From positions 310,001-374,000 of the forward strand of contig NZ_JARRIR010000004.1 of the NCBI RefSeq assembly GCF_029601685.1: 64,000 nucleotides of DNA, given 5' to 3'. This document shows positions 42,736 to 52,357 of the stretch, piece by piece. Positions within the stretch are counted from its first letter, which is position 1, and the number at the start of each line of letters is the position of its first letter. Below the pieces are notes generated by a model that was not told the origin of the DNA, ran no database searches, and worked only from the letters and a program-made list of their open reading frames with translations. Made by a program: the position numbers and the translations under genes. Source of the DNA: Metarhizobium sp017305935. Lineage in GTDB: Bacteria; Pseudomonadota; Alphaproteobacteria; Rhizobiales; Rhizobiaceae.

Positions 42736-45153
42736 TCAATGGGCGATAAGCTGACCGTCGTCGACACCTTCGACCGACGTCACGACCGACGTCTCGACCA
42801 CGCCATCCCATTCGATCGGCTCGGGCATGCGAAGCAGCGCATGACGCAGCACCTCGCCCATGCGTGACACGGGCACGATTTCCAGGCTGTTCTTCACATT
42901 GTCCGGAATGTCGGCCAAATCCTTGGCGTTCTCTTCCGGAATCAGCACCTTCTTGATGCCGCCGCGCAGGGCCGCGAGCAGCTTTTCCTTCAGGCCGCCG
43001 ATCGGCAGAACACGACCGCGCAACGTGATCTCACCGGTCATCGCCACATCCTTGGAAATCGGGATGCCGGTCATGATCGAGACGATGGCGGTGGCCATGG
43101 CGACACCGGCGGACGGGCCGTCCTTCGGGGTCGCGCCTTCGGGAACGTGAACGTGGATGTCGCTCTTGTCGAAACGCGGCGGCTCGATGCCGAAATCCAC
43201 CGCGCGCGAGCGGACGTAGGACGCGGCCGCCGAGATCGATTCCTTCATCACGTCCTTCAGGTTGCCGGTCACCGTCATGCGGCCCTTGCCGGGCATCATG
43301 ACGCCTTCGATCGTCAGCAATTCGCCGCCGACTTCAGTCCAGGCAAGACCCGTGACCACGCCGACCTGATCCTCACGCTCGGCTTCGCCGTGGCGGAAGC
43401 GCGGCACACCCAGGTAGTCATGGATGTTGGCGGCGGTCACCTCGACCGAGATCGCCTTGCCCTTGATGATTTCCGTCACCGCCTTGCGGGCCAGCTTCAT
43501 CAGCTCGCGCTCGAAGTTACGCACACCCGCTTCGCGGGTATACTGCTGGATGACCGCCAGGAGCGCATCGTCGCTGACCGAGAATTCGTGCGGTTGCAGC
43601 GCATGTTCCTTGATGGCCTTGGGCAGCAGGTGCCGCTTGGCGATTTCACGCTTCTCGTCTTCCGTATAACCGGCGATGCGGATGACTTCCATACGGTCCA
43701 TCAGCGGCGCGGGGATGTTCAGCGTGTTCGCCGTCGTCACGAACATCACGTCCGAAAGGTCGTATTCGACCTCCAGATAGTGGTCCATGAAGGTGGCGTT
43801 CTGTTCCGGGTCGAGCACTTCGAGCAGGGCCGAGGACGGATCGCCACGGAAGTCCATGCCCATCTTGTCGATTTCGTCGAGCAGGAAGAGCGGGTTGGAG
43901 CGCTTCGCCTTCTTCATCGACTGCACGACCTTGCCCGGCATGGAGCCGATATAGGTACGGCGATGGCCGCGGATTTCCGCTTCGTCGCGGACGCCGCCGA
44001 GCGCCATGCGCACATATTCGCGGCCGGTCGCCTTGGCGATCGACTTGGCGAGCGAGGTCTTGCCGACGCCCGGAGGACCAACGAGGCACAGGATCGGGCC
44101 TTTGATCTTCGTGGCGCGCGCCTGAACCGCCAGATATTCGACGATGCGTTCCTTGACCTTGTCGAGACCGAAATGATCCTCGTCGAGAATCTTCTCGGCA
44201 TTGTTGAGGTTGGTCTTGATCTTCGACTTCTTGCCCCACGGAATGCCAAGGAGCCAGTCGAGGTAGTTGCGCACCACCGTCGCCTCTGCCGACATCGGGC
44301 TCATCGAGCGCAGCTTCTTCAGCTCCGCATCGGCCTTTTCACGGGCTTCCTTGGAAAGCTTGGTCTTGGAAATGCGCTCTTCGAGCTCGGCCATTTCGTC
44401 ACGGCCGTCCTCCCCGTCGCCCAGTTCCTTCTGGATCGCCTTCATCTGCTCGTTGAGGTAATATTCGCGCTGGGTCTTCTCCATCTGGCGTTTTACACGC
44501 GAGCGGATGCGCTTTTCCACCTGCAGAACGGAGATTTCACCTTCCATGAAGCCGAGCGCCTTTTCGAGGCGGGTCTTCACGCTGGTGGTTTCCAGCATTT
44601 CCTGCTTTTCGGTGATCTTGATCGACAGATGCGAGGCGACCGTATCGGCCAGCTTCGAGTAATCCTCGATCTGGCTTGCGGCGCCGACCACTTCCGGCGA
44701 GATCTTCTTGTTCAGCTTGACGTAGTTCTCGAATTCCGAGACCACCGAGCGCGCCAGGGCTTCCACCTCGACGGCATCGTCCTGCGGCTCCTCGAGCACA
44801 TGGGCATTGGCTTCGTAGAATTCCTCGCGATCGCTGTAGCCGTCGATATGGGCGCGGGCACGGCCCTCCACCAGCACCTTGACGGTGCCATCGGGCAGCT
44901 TCAGCAACTGCAGGACATTGGCAACCGTGCCGATCTCGTAGATCTGCGACGGCGACGGATCGTCGTCGCTGGCATTGAGCTGTGTCACGAGCATGATCTG
45001 CTTGTCAGACCCCATGACTTCTTCCAGCGCGCGAATGGATTTTTCGCGTCCGACGAAGAGCGGCACGATCATGTGCGGGAAGACCACGATGTCGCGCAAC
45101 GGCAATACCGGATAGGCAACGCTCTCAGTCGGGGCAGACGTTTTTTTCGTCAT
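42736..45153 (-). CDS. lon: ATP-dependent protease Lon
   Basis: An 805-residue AAA+ protease that degrades misfolded and regulatory proteins. The N-terminal substrate-binding part begins 'VAYPVLPLRDIVVFPHMIVPLFVGR'-like (read here by its first residues, PVLPLRDIVVFP). Walker A is GPPGVGKTS. The catalytic Ser is in PKDGPSAGVAMATAI (about residue 681) and the Lys in LPIGGLKEKLLAA (about 723). ATG 45153 is preferred over 45159 for spacing to AGGAA. A heat-shock-like promoter lies upstream. Confidence 0.95.
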   Translation of the reverse strand: MTKKTSAPTESVAYPVLPLRDIVVFPHMIVPLFVGREKSIRALEEVMGSDKQIMLVTQLNASDDDPSPSQIYEIGTVANVLQLLKLPDGTVKVLVEGRARAHIDGYSDREEFYEANAHVLEEPQDDAVEVEALARSVVSEFENYVKLNKKISPEVVGAASQIEDYSKLADTVASHLSIKITEKQEMLETTSVKTRLEKALGFMEGEISVLQVEKRIRSRVKRQMEKTQREYYLNEQMKAIQKELGDGEDGRDEMAELEERISKTKLSKEAREKADAELKKLRSMSPMSAEATVVRNYLDWLLGIPWGKKSKIKTNLNNAEKILDEDHFGLDKVKERIVEYLAVQARATKIKGPILCLVGPPGVGKTSLAKSIAKATGREYVRMALGGVRDEAEIRGHRRTYIGSMPGKVVQSMKKAKRSNPLFLLDEIDKMGMDFRGDPSSALLEVLDPEQNATFMDHYLEVEYDLSDVMFVTTANTLNIPAPLMDRMEVIRIAGYTEDEKREIAKRHLLPKAIKEHALQPHEFSVSDDALLAVIQQYTREAGVRNFERELMKLARKAVTEIIKGKAISVEVTAANIHDYLGVPRFRHGEAEREDQVGVVTGLAWTEVGGELLTIEGVMMPGKGRMTVTGNLKDVMKESISAAASYVRSRAVDFGIEPPRFDKSDIHVHVPEGATPKDGPSAGVAMATAIVSIMTGIPISKDVAMTGEITLRGRVLPIGGLKEKLLAALRGGIKKVLIPEENAKDLADIPDNVKNSLEIVPVSRMGEVLRHALLRMPEPIEWDGVVETSVVTSVEGVDDGQLIAH

Positions 45154-45236
45154 TCTCATTTCCTTTCCATAGCCCCGTCGCCGGGGTGTTTGCCGAGCCT
45201 GCTTTTATGCGATCCGGCAAAATTCTGTCCGCCTAC

Positions 45237-45265
45237 AAGTGGAGGCCCCCGCCCCATTTTTCAAG
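45237..45265 (-). promoter_or_regulatory. Possible heat-shock (RpoH) promoter of lon
   Basis: On the minus strand CTTGA (45265-45261) is followed, about 16 bases later, by CCTCCACTT (45245-45237). This is close to the alphaproteobacterial RpoH pattern (CTTG, about 17 bases, C-Y-T-A-T-N-T) but the second box is imperfect. The 346-base clpX-lon interval holds this, the clpX terminator and no gene. Confidence 0.4.
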
Positions 45266-45441
45266 GTTCGGTCCCCGCCGCCACCGCGATTGTGACAGCC
45301 ACGTATATGCTACACTAACCGGTGCAAGCTGATGCGTGGCTTGCGCCCTTTGGCGGCGCGGAATCAGGCATTCAACGATGGTACGCCAATCGCCCGGGAA
45401 CCAGAAGCTTTTCCTTCAGCCCCGCAAACCCCCGTGAAAAC

Positions 45442-45466
45442 AAAAAGGGCCCCTGCTGGGGCCCTT
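45442..45466 (-). terminator. Terminator of clpX
   Basis: On the minus strand AAGGGCCCC, a 4-base loop and GGGGCCCTT are followed by TTTT. It starts 34 bases after the clpX stop. Confidence 0.85.
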
Positions 45467-45499
45467 CATCACTGCTTGGTCGTCGCCATCCGGCGACGG

Positions 45500-46774
45500 T
45501 CAGGCGGAAGCGTTGGCCTTTTCCTCGCGGTCGGCATAGATGTAGAGTGGACGGGCATTGCCGCGCACCACATCGTCCGAGATGACCACTTCGCGCACGC
45601 CTTCCAGTTCCGGCAGTTCGAACATGGTGTCGAGCAGGATCTTTTCCATGATCGAGCGCAGGCCGCGCGCGCCGGTCTTGCGCACGATGGCGCGGCGGGC
45701 GATCTCGCGTAGCGCATCCTCGTGGAAGGTCAGCTCGACGTCTTCCATCTCGAACAGGCGCTGATACTGCTTGACCAGCGCGTTCTTCGGCTCGGACAGG
45801 ATCTGGATCAGCGCATCCTCGTCGAGGTCTTCCAGCGTCGCCAGCACCGGCAGACGGCCGATGAATTCGGGGATGAGGCCGAACTTCACCAGATCTTCCG
45901 GCTCCAGCTCGCGCAGGACTTCGCCGACGCGGCGATCATCGGGGGCCTTGACGGTGGCGGCGAAACCGATGGAGGTCTTCTCGCCGCGCGCCGAGATGAT
46001 CTTGTCGAGGCCGGCAAAGGCGCCGCCGCAGATGAACAGGATGTTCGTCGTATCCACCTGCAGGAATTCCTGCTGCGGATGCTTGCGGCCACCCTGCGGC
46101 GGAACGGAAGCGACGGTGCCTTCCATGATCTTCAGCAGGGCCTGCTGCACGCCCTCGCCCGAGACGTCGCGGGTGATCGACGGGTTGTCCGACTTGCGGG
46201 AAATCTTGTCCACTTCATCGATATAGACGATGCCGCGCTGGGCGCGCTCGACATTGTAGTCGGCGGCCTGGAGCAGCTTGAGGATGATGTTTTCCACGTC
46301 CTCGCCGACATAGCCGGCTTCGGTCAGCGTCGTGGCGTCGGCCATGGTGAAGGGAACGTCGATGATGCGGGCCAACGTCTGGGCAAGATAGGTCTTGCCG
46401 CAGCCGGTCGGGCCGACCAGCATGATGTTCGACTTCGCCAGCTCGACGTCGCCGCCCTTGGAGGCGTGCGCCAGGCGCTTGTAATGGTTATGCACGGCCA
46501 CGGAGAGAATGCGCTTGGCCTGCTGCTGGCCGATGACGTATTCGTCGAGAACCTTGATGATGTCCTGGGGCGTCGGAACGCCGTCGCGGGACTTGACCAT
46601 CGAGGACTTGTTTTCCTCGCGGATGATGTCCATGCACAATTCGACGCATTCATCGCAGATGAAAACGGTCGGCCCGGCGATCAACTTCCGGACTTCGTGC
46701 TGGCTCTTGCCGCAGAAAGAACAATAGAGGGTGTTCTTGGAATCCCCCCCGTTGTTGCCGCTGACTTTGCTCAT
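45500..46774 (-). CDS. clpX: ClpXP protease ATPase subunit
   Basis: A 424-residue unfoldase that feeds substrates to ClpP. The N-terminal C4 zinc-binding domain is CSFCGKSQHEVRKLIAGP, then FICDECVELC (Cys18, 21, 40, 43). Walker A is GPTGCGKT (about residue 122) and the pore loop and Arg finger regions are intact. ATG 46774 (MSKVSGNNGG) has GGAAGGA. It is downstream of clpP, the usual order. The phage zinc-finger protein at 12219-12524 mimics the first domain. Confidence 0.95.
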   Translation of the reverse strand: MSKVSGNNGGDSKNTLYCSFCGKSQHEVRKLIAGPTVFICDECVELCMDIIREENKSSMVKSRDGVPTPQDIIKVLDEYVIGQQQAKRILSVAVHNHYKRLAHASKGGDVELAKSNIMLVGPTGCGKTYLAQTLARIIDVPFTMADATTLTEAGYVGEDVENIILKLLQAADYNVERAQRGIVYIDEVDKISRKSDNPSITRDVSGEGVQQALLKIMEGTVASVPPQGGRKHPQQEFLQVDTTNILFICGGAFAGLDKIISARGEKTSIGFAATVKAPDDRRVGEVLRELEPEDLVKFGLIPEFIGRLPVLATLEDLDEDALIQILSEPKNALVKQYQRLFEMEDVELTFHEDALREIARRAIVRKTGARGLRSIMEKILLDTMFELPELEGVREVVISDDVVRGNARPLYIYADREEKANASA

Positions 46775-47082
46775 ATCACTTTCCTTCCAGCACGCCGCCG
46801 ATCCGCCAGCCTGCGGATAAGCGGTCCACTCTTTTCGCTTGGGCCCCACGGGAACATGCCCACTGGGCGACGCCAACAGGGAAGCCGTTTTACCGGAGTT
46901 TGTCCGCGTTTCCAGCGGTTCCAGGGCCCGACAACACGAATCCCACCGAGACTGATGCTATGTCATAAAAATTCAACATAGCATTAATGGCTATTTTGAC
47001 AGCCCTCTCCGCCCTTGGAAACCCACCCATCGTTCACAAATGGGATAGAACTGTGGCGGAGAGACGACATGCCTTGCAATTA
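46775..47082. other. clpP-clpX intergenic region with a 9-bp inverted repeat
   Basis: No gene fits here. ATGCTATGT (46955-46963) and ACATAGCAT (46976-46984) form a 9-bp inverted repeat around a 12-base A/T-rich loop. The position suggests a regulatory site for clpX or an attenuator after clpP; a T-run typical of a terminator is absent. Confidence 0.45.
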
Positions 47083-47712
47083 TCAGGCCGTTTCGCCTTC
47101 AACCTCGACGCGCGAGGTCATGACGCGGTCGATCACGCCCCAGGACTGCGCCTCGTCGGCGTCCATGAAGTGGTCGCGGTCCAGCGTCTTCTCGACTTCC
47201 TCGAGGGTGCGGCCAGTATGCTTGACGTAGACTTCGTTCAGGCGGCGCTTCATCTTGAGGATGTCGCGGGCGTGGCGCTCGATGTCCGATGCCTGGCCCT
47301 GGAAGCCGCCGGAGGGCTGGTGAACCATGATGCGGGCGTTCGGGGTCGCGAAACGCATGTCCTTGTGGCCGGCGGCGAGCAGCAGCGAGCCCATCGACGC
47401 GGCCTGGCCGATGCACAGTGTCGAGACGGCAGGCCGGATGAACTGCATCGTGTCGTAGATCGCCATTCCGGCGGTAACGATACCGCCCGGCGAATTGATG
47501 TAGAGGGCGATTTCCTTCTTCGGATTTTCCGCTTCCAGGAACAGGAGCTGGGCGCAGACCAGCGTCGCCATGTGGTCCTCCACCGGTCCGGTGAGGAAAA
47601 TGATACGCTCCTTCAGCAGGCGCGAATAGATGTCGTAGGACCGCTCGCCACGATTGGTCTGCTCAACGACCATCGGAACCAACGCCATGGCGGTATCAAC
47701 TGGATTAGTCAT
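47083..47712 (-). CDS. clpP: ClpP protease
   Basis: A 209-residue serine peptidase that forms a double ring with ClpX. The catalytic Ser106 is in IGQAASMGSLLL, His131 in IMVHQPSGG and Asp180 in LDRDHFMDADEA. The N-terminus is short, as usual before processing. It is transcribed ahead of clpX and lon on the same strand. Confidence 0.96.
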   Translation of the reverse strand: MTNPVDTAMALVPMVVEQTNRGERSYDIYSRLLKERIIFLTGPVEDHMATLVCAQLLFLEAENPKKEIALYINSPGGIVTAGMAIYDTMQFIRPAVSTLCIGQAASMGSLLLAAGHKDMRFATPNARIMVHQPSGGFQGQASDIERHARDILKMKRRLNEVYVKHTGRTLEEVEKTLDRDHFMDADEAQSWGVIDRVMTSRVEVEGETA

Positions 47713-48098
47713 CTCTGTCCTTCATCATGCTCATTCCGACCGCCTCGGTGGGCTTGAGGGAATCATTTTGAATTCGTGTCAACCCTTACATAGAGTGTCA
47801 CAGGCCCGGACTTCAAGACGCGATGGGCGTTATCGTCGCAGCCGTCCCGGGGCCTCTGGCCGTCCTCCATGCCTGCTATCGGCCTCTTGTGACAGGATGG
47901 CCCTTAATTCGACGTTATGGGCGCCCGCGCCCACCGCTTTTCGCGCGCGTAAGGTGAAGGATGTGTGAAAGTGCCGATCCTGTTGGCATCTGTCCCTGTG
48001 TGAAACACCCGTCCACAATTTCGGCCTGTCGTGGAAACCGGAATTTAAGGTGTACTTGCTTAGCTGAACGCCGGATATTCAACCAGAAGGGGTAAGCC
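47713..48098. other. Divergent intergenic region before clpP and the GGDEF gene
   Basis: A 386-base region with no gene. It must hold the promoters of clpP (leftward) and of the diguanylate cyclase (rightward). A possible clpP promoter is CTTGAAG (47817-47811) with TCTATGT (47794-47788), intermediate between sigma-70 and RpoH types. Confidence 0.45.
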
Positions 48099-49355
48099 TT
48101 GATCGATGTGAAGACCGGCCTGCTTCTCTGGTCGGCGGAGGCGTTGACGCTGGCCGCGATCCTGATGGTCGCCTGGGTCCACAAGCGTGCGGTCCGTTCC
48201 TACCTGTTCTGGAGCCTGGGGCTCTTTGCCCATGGCGCCGGCGTCGCGCTCGTTTCGCTGCGCGGCCATATCCCGAATTTCCTCTCGATCGAGATCGCAA
48301 ACGGCGTGGCTTTGAGCGCTTACGCCTTCGCCGTCTCCGGCCTCTGTCATCGTGACGGCAAGCCGTTGCGGGCTGCGGGACTGCTTCCGGCGACGCTCTG
48401 GGTCGGCTGCATGTTCATTCCGGGCGTGCGGGAAAACCTGGGCTACCGGGCGATGACTTTCAACTTCGGGTCGTGCATCGGCGCGCTGGTCGTCGCCCAT
48501 TGCCTCTGGTCGCCCGGCTTCGCGCGCCTTGCGACGCGGCGCCAACTGGCGGTCATCTTTCTGCTGCAGGCGATTTCATCCTGCATCGGCGCGGTGGTGA
48601 TGGCGATCTTTCCCGCCGACACGCTGCAGCAGATCGCCAGCACGCCGCTGACGGCGGCGACCTCCGCAACCTTCCTGGTGCTGGAAGTGCTGTTCGTCAG
48701 CAAGATGGTGATGGACGAATCGGAAAAACGGCTGAAGGATCTGGCGCTGATCGACTCGCTGACCGGCGTGCTCAACCGGCGCGGCTTCTTCGAGCGATTC
48801 GAATCGATCCGCGCGCAAGCCCTGCGCGAGGGACGATCGATCGGCATCGTGCTGTTCGACCTCGACCACTTCAAGCAGATCAACGACCGCTACGGCCATG
48901 CAGCCGGCGACCAGACGCTTATGGTGTTCTCGCGCATCGTCGCGCGGCGCATGGCGTCGCAAGGGGCGTTCGCCCGCCTCGGCGGGGAGGAATTCGCCGC
49001 CATCCTGCCGGTGGAAAACACAGCCGTCGCCCGCGCTTTCGCCGAGGGCGCGCGCCAGGAACTGGCGCTGAAGCGCATCTTCGCCGCGCCTTACACAATC
49101 GGCGCCACCGTCAGCGCCGGCGTCAAGGTGATGGCAGCCGAGACCGCCAGCGCAGACCTGATGCTGTCTATGGCCGACAAGGCGCTCTATGCCGCCAAAC
49201 ATGCCGGCCGCAACCGCATGGTCGTCGCCGGCGAGGAGGCCGAGCCTCAAGACGATGAGGAAGGGCCTGCCGATATCGATGCCTGCGTCCAGCAGCTGCG
49301 CAGCCTGCATATGTCGGGGAATTGCCCCGCCGACAGGACTTTCAAGCGCGGCTGA
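48099..49355 (+). CDS. Membrane-bound diguanylate cyclase (GGDEF)
   Basis: A 418-residue protein that should make cyclic di-GMP. The N-terminal 200 residues contain six or seven hydrophobic spans (LLLWSAEALTLAAILMVAW and later ones). The C-terminal domain has SLTGVLNRRGFFERF, FDLDHFKQINDRYGHAAGD and the active-site motif GGEEF at about residue 295, so it is catalytically competent. There is no EAL domain. The start is TTG 48099, with AAGGGG upstream. Confidence 0.9.
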   Translation: MIDVKTGLLLWSAEALTLAAILMVAWVHKRAVRSYLFWSLGLFAHGAGVALVSLRGHIPNFLSIEIANGVALSAYAFAVSGLCHRDGKPLRAAGLLPATLWVGCMFIPGVRENLGYRAMTFNFGSCIGALVVAHCLWSPGFARLATRRQLAVIFLLQAISSCIGAVVMAIFPADTLQQIASTPLTAATSATFLVLEVLFVSKMVMDESEKRLKDLALIDSLTGVLNRRGFFERFESIRAQALREGRSIGIVLFDLDHFKQINDRYGHAAGDQTLMVFSRIVARRMASQGAFARLGGEEFAAILPVENTAVARAFAEGARQELALKRIFAAPYTIGATVSAGVKVMAAETASADLMLSMADKALYAAKHAGRNRMVVAGEEAEPQDDEEGPADIDACVQQLRSLHMSGNCPADRTFKRG

Positions 49356-49375
49356 AACAGGATAAGCCGATCATC

Positions 49376-50620
49376 ATGACTGCATCCTCGCTCCTTACCG
49401 TCGATCACGACGCCCGTCACGTTTCCCTCGATGTGCGCGACCCCGCCTTCTACCGCGACCCGAACCAGGTCTATGCGGCGCTGCACGCCATGGCGCCGAC
49501 CTTCTATTGGAAAGAGCAGCGGCAGTGGTATTTCACCGGTTACGACCATGTGAACGCCCTGTTGCGCGACCGGCGATTCGGCCGGCAGATCCTGCATATC
49601 GCCACGCGCGAGGAACTGGGGATTCCGGCGCCGCTGCCGCATACCCGGCATTTCGACGCGGCCGAGGCCTGGTCGCTGCTGGAACTGGAGCCGCCGGAGC
49701 ACACGCGGCTGCGCACGATGGTCAATCGCGCCTTCGTCTCGCGCCATGTCGAGAAGATGAAGCCGGAAATCGCCGCCCTCTCCCACCAGTTGATCGACCG
49801 TTTCGAAAGGGATGGCGAGACCGAGCTGTTGTCCAGCTATGCCGACGTCATCCCGGTCACCATGATCGCGCGGATGATCGGCATTCCCGAGGAGATGGGC
49901 CCGCAACTCCTGAAATGGTCGCATGCCTATGTGCGCATGTATATGTTCGCCCGTACGGAAGCCGACGAACATGCCGCGGACCAGGCGGCGGAGGAATTTT
50001 CCTATTATCTGCGCGGCATGATCGCCGAACGGCGCGCAAGCCCGCGCGACGACCTGCTCAGCCACATGATCCACACCGAACACAAGGGCCAGTACCTCAC
50101 CGAGGAGGAACTGATCTCCACGGCCATCGTGCTGCTCAACGCCGGCCACGAGGCGACGGTGCATCAGATCGGCAATTCGGTAAAGACCATCCTCGACAGC
50201 GGACTATCGCCAAAGACATTGTTCGGCGATGCGACGGCGACCGAGCGCACGGTGGAGGAATGTCTGCGCATCGGCGCGCCCGTGCATATCTTCGAGCGCT
50301 ATGCGCTTGAAAGTGTCGAGGTCGACGGCATTCCGTTCCAGCGGGGTGACAAGGTGGGACTCATTCTCGCCGCCGCCAATCTCGATCCGAAAAAATTCTC
50401 CGATCCTCTGGCATTCAAACCGGAGCGCAACGAGGGACCGAACCTGTCCTTCGGCGCCGGCATCCATTTCTGCATCGGCGCGCCGCTGGCGCGGCTGGAG
50501 CTCAACATCGCCCTGCCAATCCTGTTCGAACGCCTGCCGGGCCTGAAACTTGCAGGACAGCCGGTCGTGAAGGACGTCTATCACTTCCACGGATTGGACC
50601 GGCTGGATCTGAGCTGGTGA
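49376..50620 (+). CDS. Cytochrome P450
   Basis: A 414-residue heme-thiolate monooxygenase. The heme loop FGAGIHFCIGAPLARLE has the axial Cys366; the I-helix is LLNAGHEATVHQIGN (a variant of A/G-G-x-E/D-T) and the E-x-x-R motif is EECLRIG. The substrate is unknown. It starts 20 bases after the diguanylate cyclase and may share its transcript. No redox partner is adjacent. The start at ATG 49376 is weakly supported by AGGA. Confidence 0.88.
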   Translation: MTASSLLTVDHDARHVSLDVRDPAFYRDPNQVYAALHAMAPTFYWKEQRQWYFTGYDHVNALLRDRRFGRQILHIATREELGIPAPLPHTRHFDAAEAWSLLELEPPEHTRLRTMVNRAFVSRHVEKMKPEIAALSHQLIDRFERDGETELLSSYADVIPVTMIARMIGIPEEMGPQLLKWSHAYVRMYMFARTEADEHAADQAAEEFSYYLRGMIAERRASPRDDLLSHMIHTEHKGQYLTEEELISTAIVLLNAGHEATVHQIGNSVKTILDSGLSPKTLFGDATATERTVEECLRIGAPVHIFERYALESVEVDGIPFQRGDKVGLILAAANLDPKKFSDPLAFKPERNEGPNLSFGAGIHFCIGAPLARLELNIALPILFERLPGLKLAGQPVVKDVYHFHGLDRLDLSW

Positions 50621-50635
50621 TCTTTGGTTTTTTGT

Positions 50636-50671
50636 ATGACGCGCAAAACGCTGCACAGTTTTGCGCGTCAT
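50636..50671. repeat. 14-bp inverted repeat between the P450 and cupin genes
   Basis: ATGACGCGCAAAAC and GTTTTGCGCGTCAT are perfect arms around an 8-base loop. No U-run follows on either strand, so it is not a typical terminator. A related sequence lies at about 24730, so it may be a rhizobial palindromic repeat. Confidence 0.5.
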
Positions 50672-50674
50672 GCT

Positions 50675-51019
50675 TCAGAGCCGGATCACATAATCCTTGC
50701 GAGTCGTTTCAACGACTTCCCAGCTTCCGTTGAAGCCGGGCTTCACGACCAGCCGGTCGCCTGCCCTTAGGTGAATCGGCTCGCCGCCCTCTTCCGTGAG
50801 GATGGAGTGGCCCTCGAGGATGTGGAAATATTCCCACTCGTCATAGGAAACGCGCCACTTGCCGGGGGTCGCTTCCCAGATGCCGGCATAAACGCCGCCT
50901 TCGGCCTCATCGAGGTTCCAGGTGCGGAATTTCGGGCTCCCGGAAATCAGCCGGTCGGCCGCCGGTTCGCCGGCCTCCGGCTCGATGCCGGCGGTGTCGA
51001 AGGTCAGGAATGTGGACAT
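50675..51019 (-). CDS. Cupin-domain protein
   Basis: A 114-residue single-domain cupin. 'RVSYDEWEYFHILEGHSIL' holds the first metal-binding motif and 'GDRLVVKPGFNGSWEVVE' the second beta-strand motif, with the usual Gly and Pro residues. The function is unknown; the motif lacks some of the metal ligands of enzymatic cupins. The family with this length is common in proteobacteria (EutQ-like or DUF861 proteins). It lies 55 bases downstream of the sulfhydrylase stop. Confidence 0.82.
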   Translation of the reverse strand: MSTFLTFDTAGIEPEAGEPAADRLISGSPKFRTWNLDEAEGGVYAGIWEATPGKWRVSYDEWEYFHILEGHSILTEEGGEPIHLRAGDRLVVKPGFNGSWEVVETTRKDYVIRL

Positions 51020-51073
51020 GGTCTGCTCCGAAGGAAAACGGGCGACCCCTTGGGCCGCCCGTGGAAAAATGCG

Positions 51074-52357
51074 TCAGGCTTTCGCCAGCGCCTGTTCGAG
51101 ATCGGCGATGATGTCGGCGACATCCTCGATACCGACCGAGAGCCGCACGACGTCGGGTCCGGCGCCGGCCGCGACCTGCTGGTCCTCGGTCAACTGGCGG
51201 TGAGTGGTGGAGGCCGGATGGATGACCAGAGAACGCGTGTCGCCGATATTGGCGAGATGCGAGAAAAGTTCGAGGCCTTCGACGAAGGCCTTGCCCGAAT
51301 CGTAGCCGCCCTTGAGGCCGAAGGTGAAGACCGCGCCGGCGCCCTTCGGCGAATAACGCTGCTGCAGGGCGTGGTTCGGATCGCTTTCAAGGCCGGCGTA
51401 ATTGACCCAGGACACCTTGTCATGGCCCTTCAGCCACTTGGCTACGGCCAGCGCATTGTCGCAGTGACGCTGCATGCGAAGCGGCAGCGTCTCGATGCCG
51501 GTCAGCAGCATGAAGGCATTGAACGGCGAGATCGCCGGGCCGAAATCACGCAGGCCCAGCACGCGGCAGGCGATGGCGAAGGCAAAATTGCCGAAGGTGG
51601 AATGCAGCACCATGCCGGCATATTCCGGGCGCGGCTGCGACAGCATCGGATAATTGCCGGATTTCGACCAGTCGAAGGTGCCGCCGTCGACGATGACGCC
51701 GCCCATGGAATTGCCGTGGCCGCCCATGAACTTGGTCAGCGAATGCACGACGATGTCGGCGCCATGCTCCAGCGGACGCACCAGATAGGGCGTCGCCATG
51801 GTGTTGTCGACGATCAGCGGCAGGCCATGCTTGTGCGCGACCGCGGCAATCGCGGCGATATCGACGAAGGTGCCGCCGGGATTGGCGAGGCTCTCGATGA
51901 AGATGCCACGGGTGCGGTCGTCGATCTGGCTTTCGAAGCTCTGCGGATCGGCCGGATCAGCCCAGCGCACCTGCCAGCCGAAATTCTTGAAGGCATGGCC
52001 GAACTGGTTGATCGAGCCGCCGTAAAGACGACGCGCGGCGACGAAATTGTCACCCGGCTGCATGATGGTGTGGAAGACGAGAAGCTGCGCGGCATGGCCG
52101 GAGGAGACGGCAAGCGCCGCCGTGCCGCCTTCGAGCGCCGCCACACGCTCTTCCAGAACCGCTTGCGTCGGGTTCATGATGCGCGTGTAGATATTGCCGA
52201 ACTGCTGCAGACCGAACAGGGCGGCCGCATGATCGGCATCGTTGAAGACGAAGGATGTCGTCTGGTAGATCGGCGTTGCGCGCGCGCCGGTCGTTGGGTC
52301 CGGCTGCGCTCCGGCATGAATGGCCAGCGTGTCGAAACCCGGATTGTCCTTGGGCAT
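51074..52357 (-). CDS. metY: O-acetylhomoserine sulfhydrylase/aminocarboxypropyltransferase
   Basis: A 427-residue PLP enzyme of the Cys/Met metabolism class that makes homocysteine from O-acetylhomoserine and sulfide. The PLP Lys is in HSLTKFMGGHG (about residue 207). 'NIYTRIMNPTQAVLEERVAALEGG' is characteristic and is quoted here by its first residues (YTRIMNPTQAVLEERVA). The start at 52357 (MPKDNPGFDTLAIHAGA) follows GGGAGGG. I looked for a SAM-II riboswitch upstream and found none. Confidence 0.92.
   Translation of the reverse strand: MPKDNPGFDTLAIHAGAQPDPTTGARATPIYQTTSFVFNDADHAAALFGLQQFGNIYTRIMNPTQAVLEERVAALEGGTAALAVSSGHAAQLLVFHTIMQPGDNFVAARRLYGGSINQFGHAFKNFGWQVRWADPADPQSFESQIDDRTRGIFIESLANPGGTFVDIAAIAAVAHKHGLPLIVDNTMATPYLVRPLEHGADIVVHSLTKFMGGHGNSMGGVIVDGGTFDWSKSGNYPMLSQPRPEYAGMVLHSTFGNFAFAIACRVLGLRDFGPAISPFNAFMLLTGIETLPLRMQRHCDNALAVAKWLKGHDKVSWVNYAGLESDPNHALQQRYSPKGAGAVFTFGLKGGYDSGKAFVEGLELFSHLANIGDTRSLVIHPASTTHRQLTEDQQVAAGAGPDVVRLSVGIEDVADIIADLEQALAKA

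Noticed and set aside
43147..45318. Long plus-strand open frame opposite lon
   Set aside because: Complement of the conserved Lon frame; Leu/Arg/His-rich and without motifs.
50636..50671. Transcription terminator for the P450 or cupin gene
   Set aside because: The stem is excellent but no U-run follows it on either strand, so it is listed as a repeat instead.
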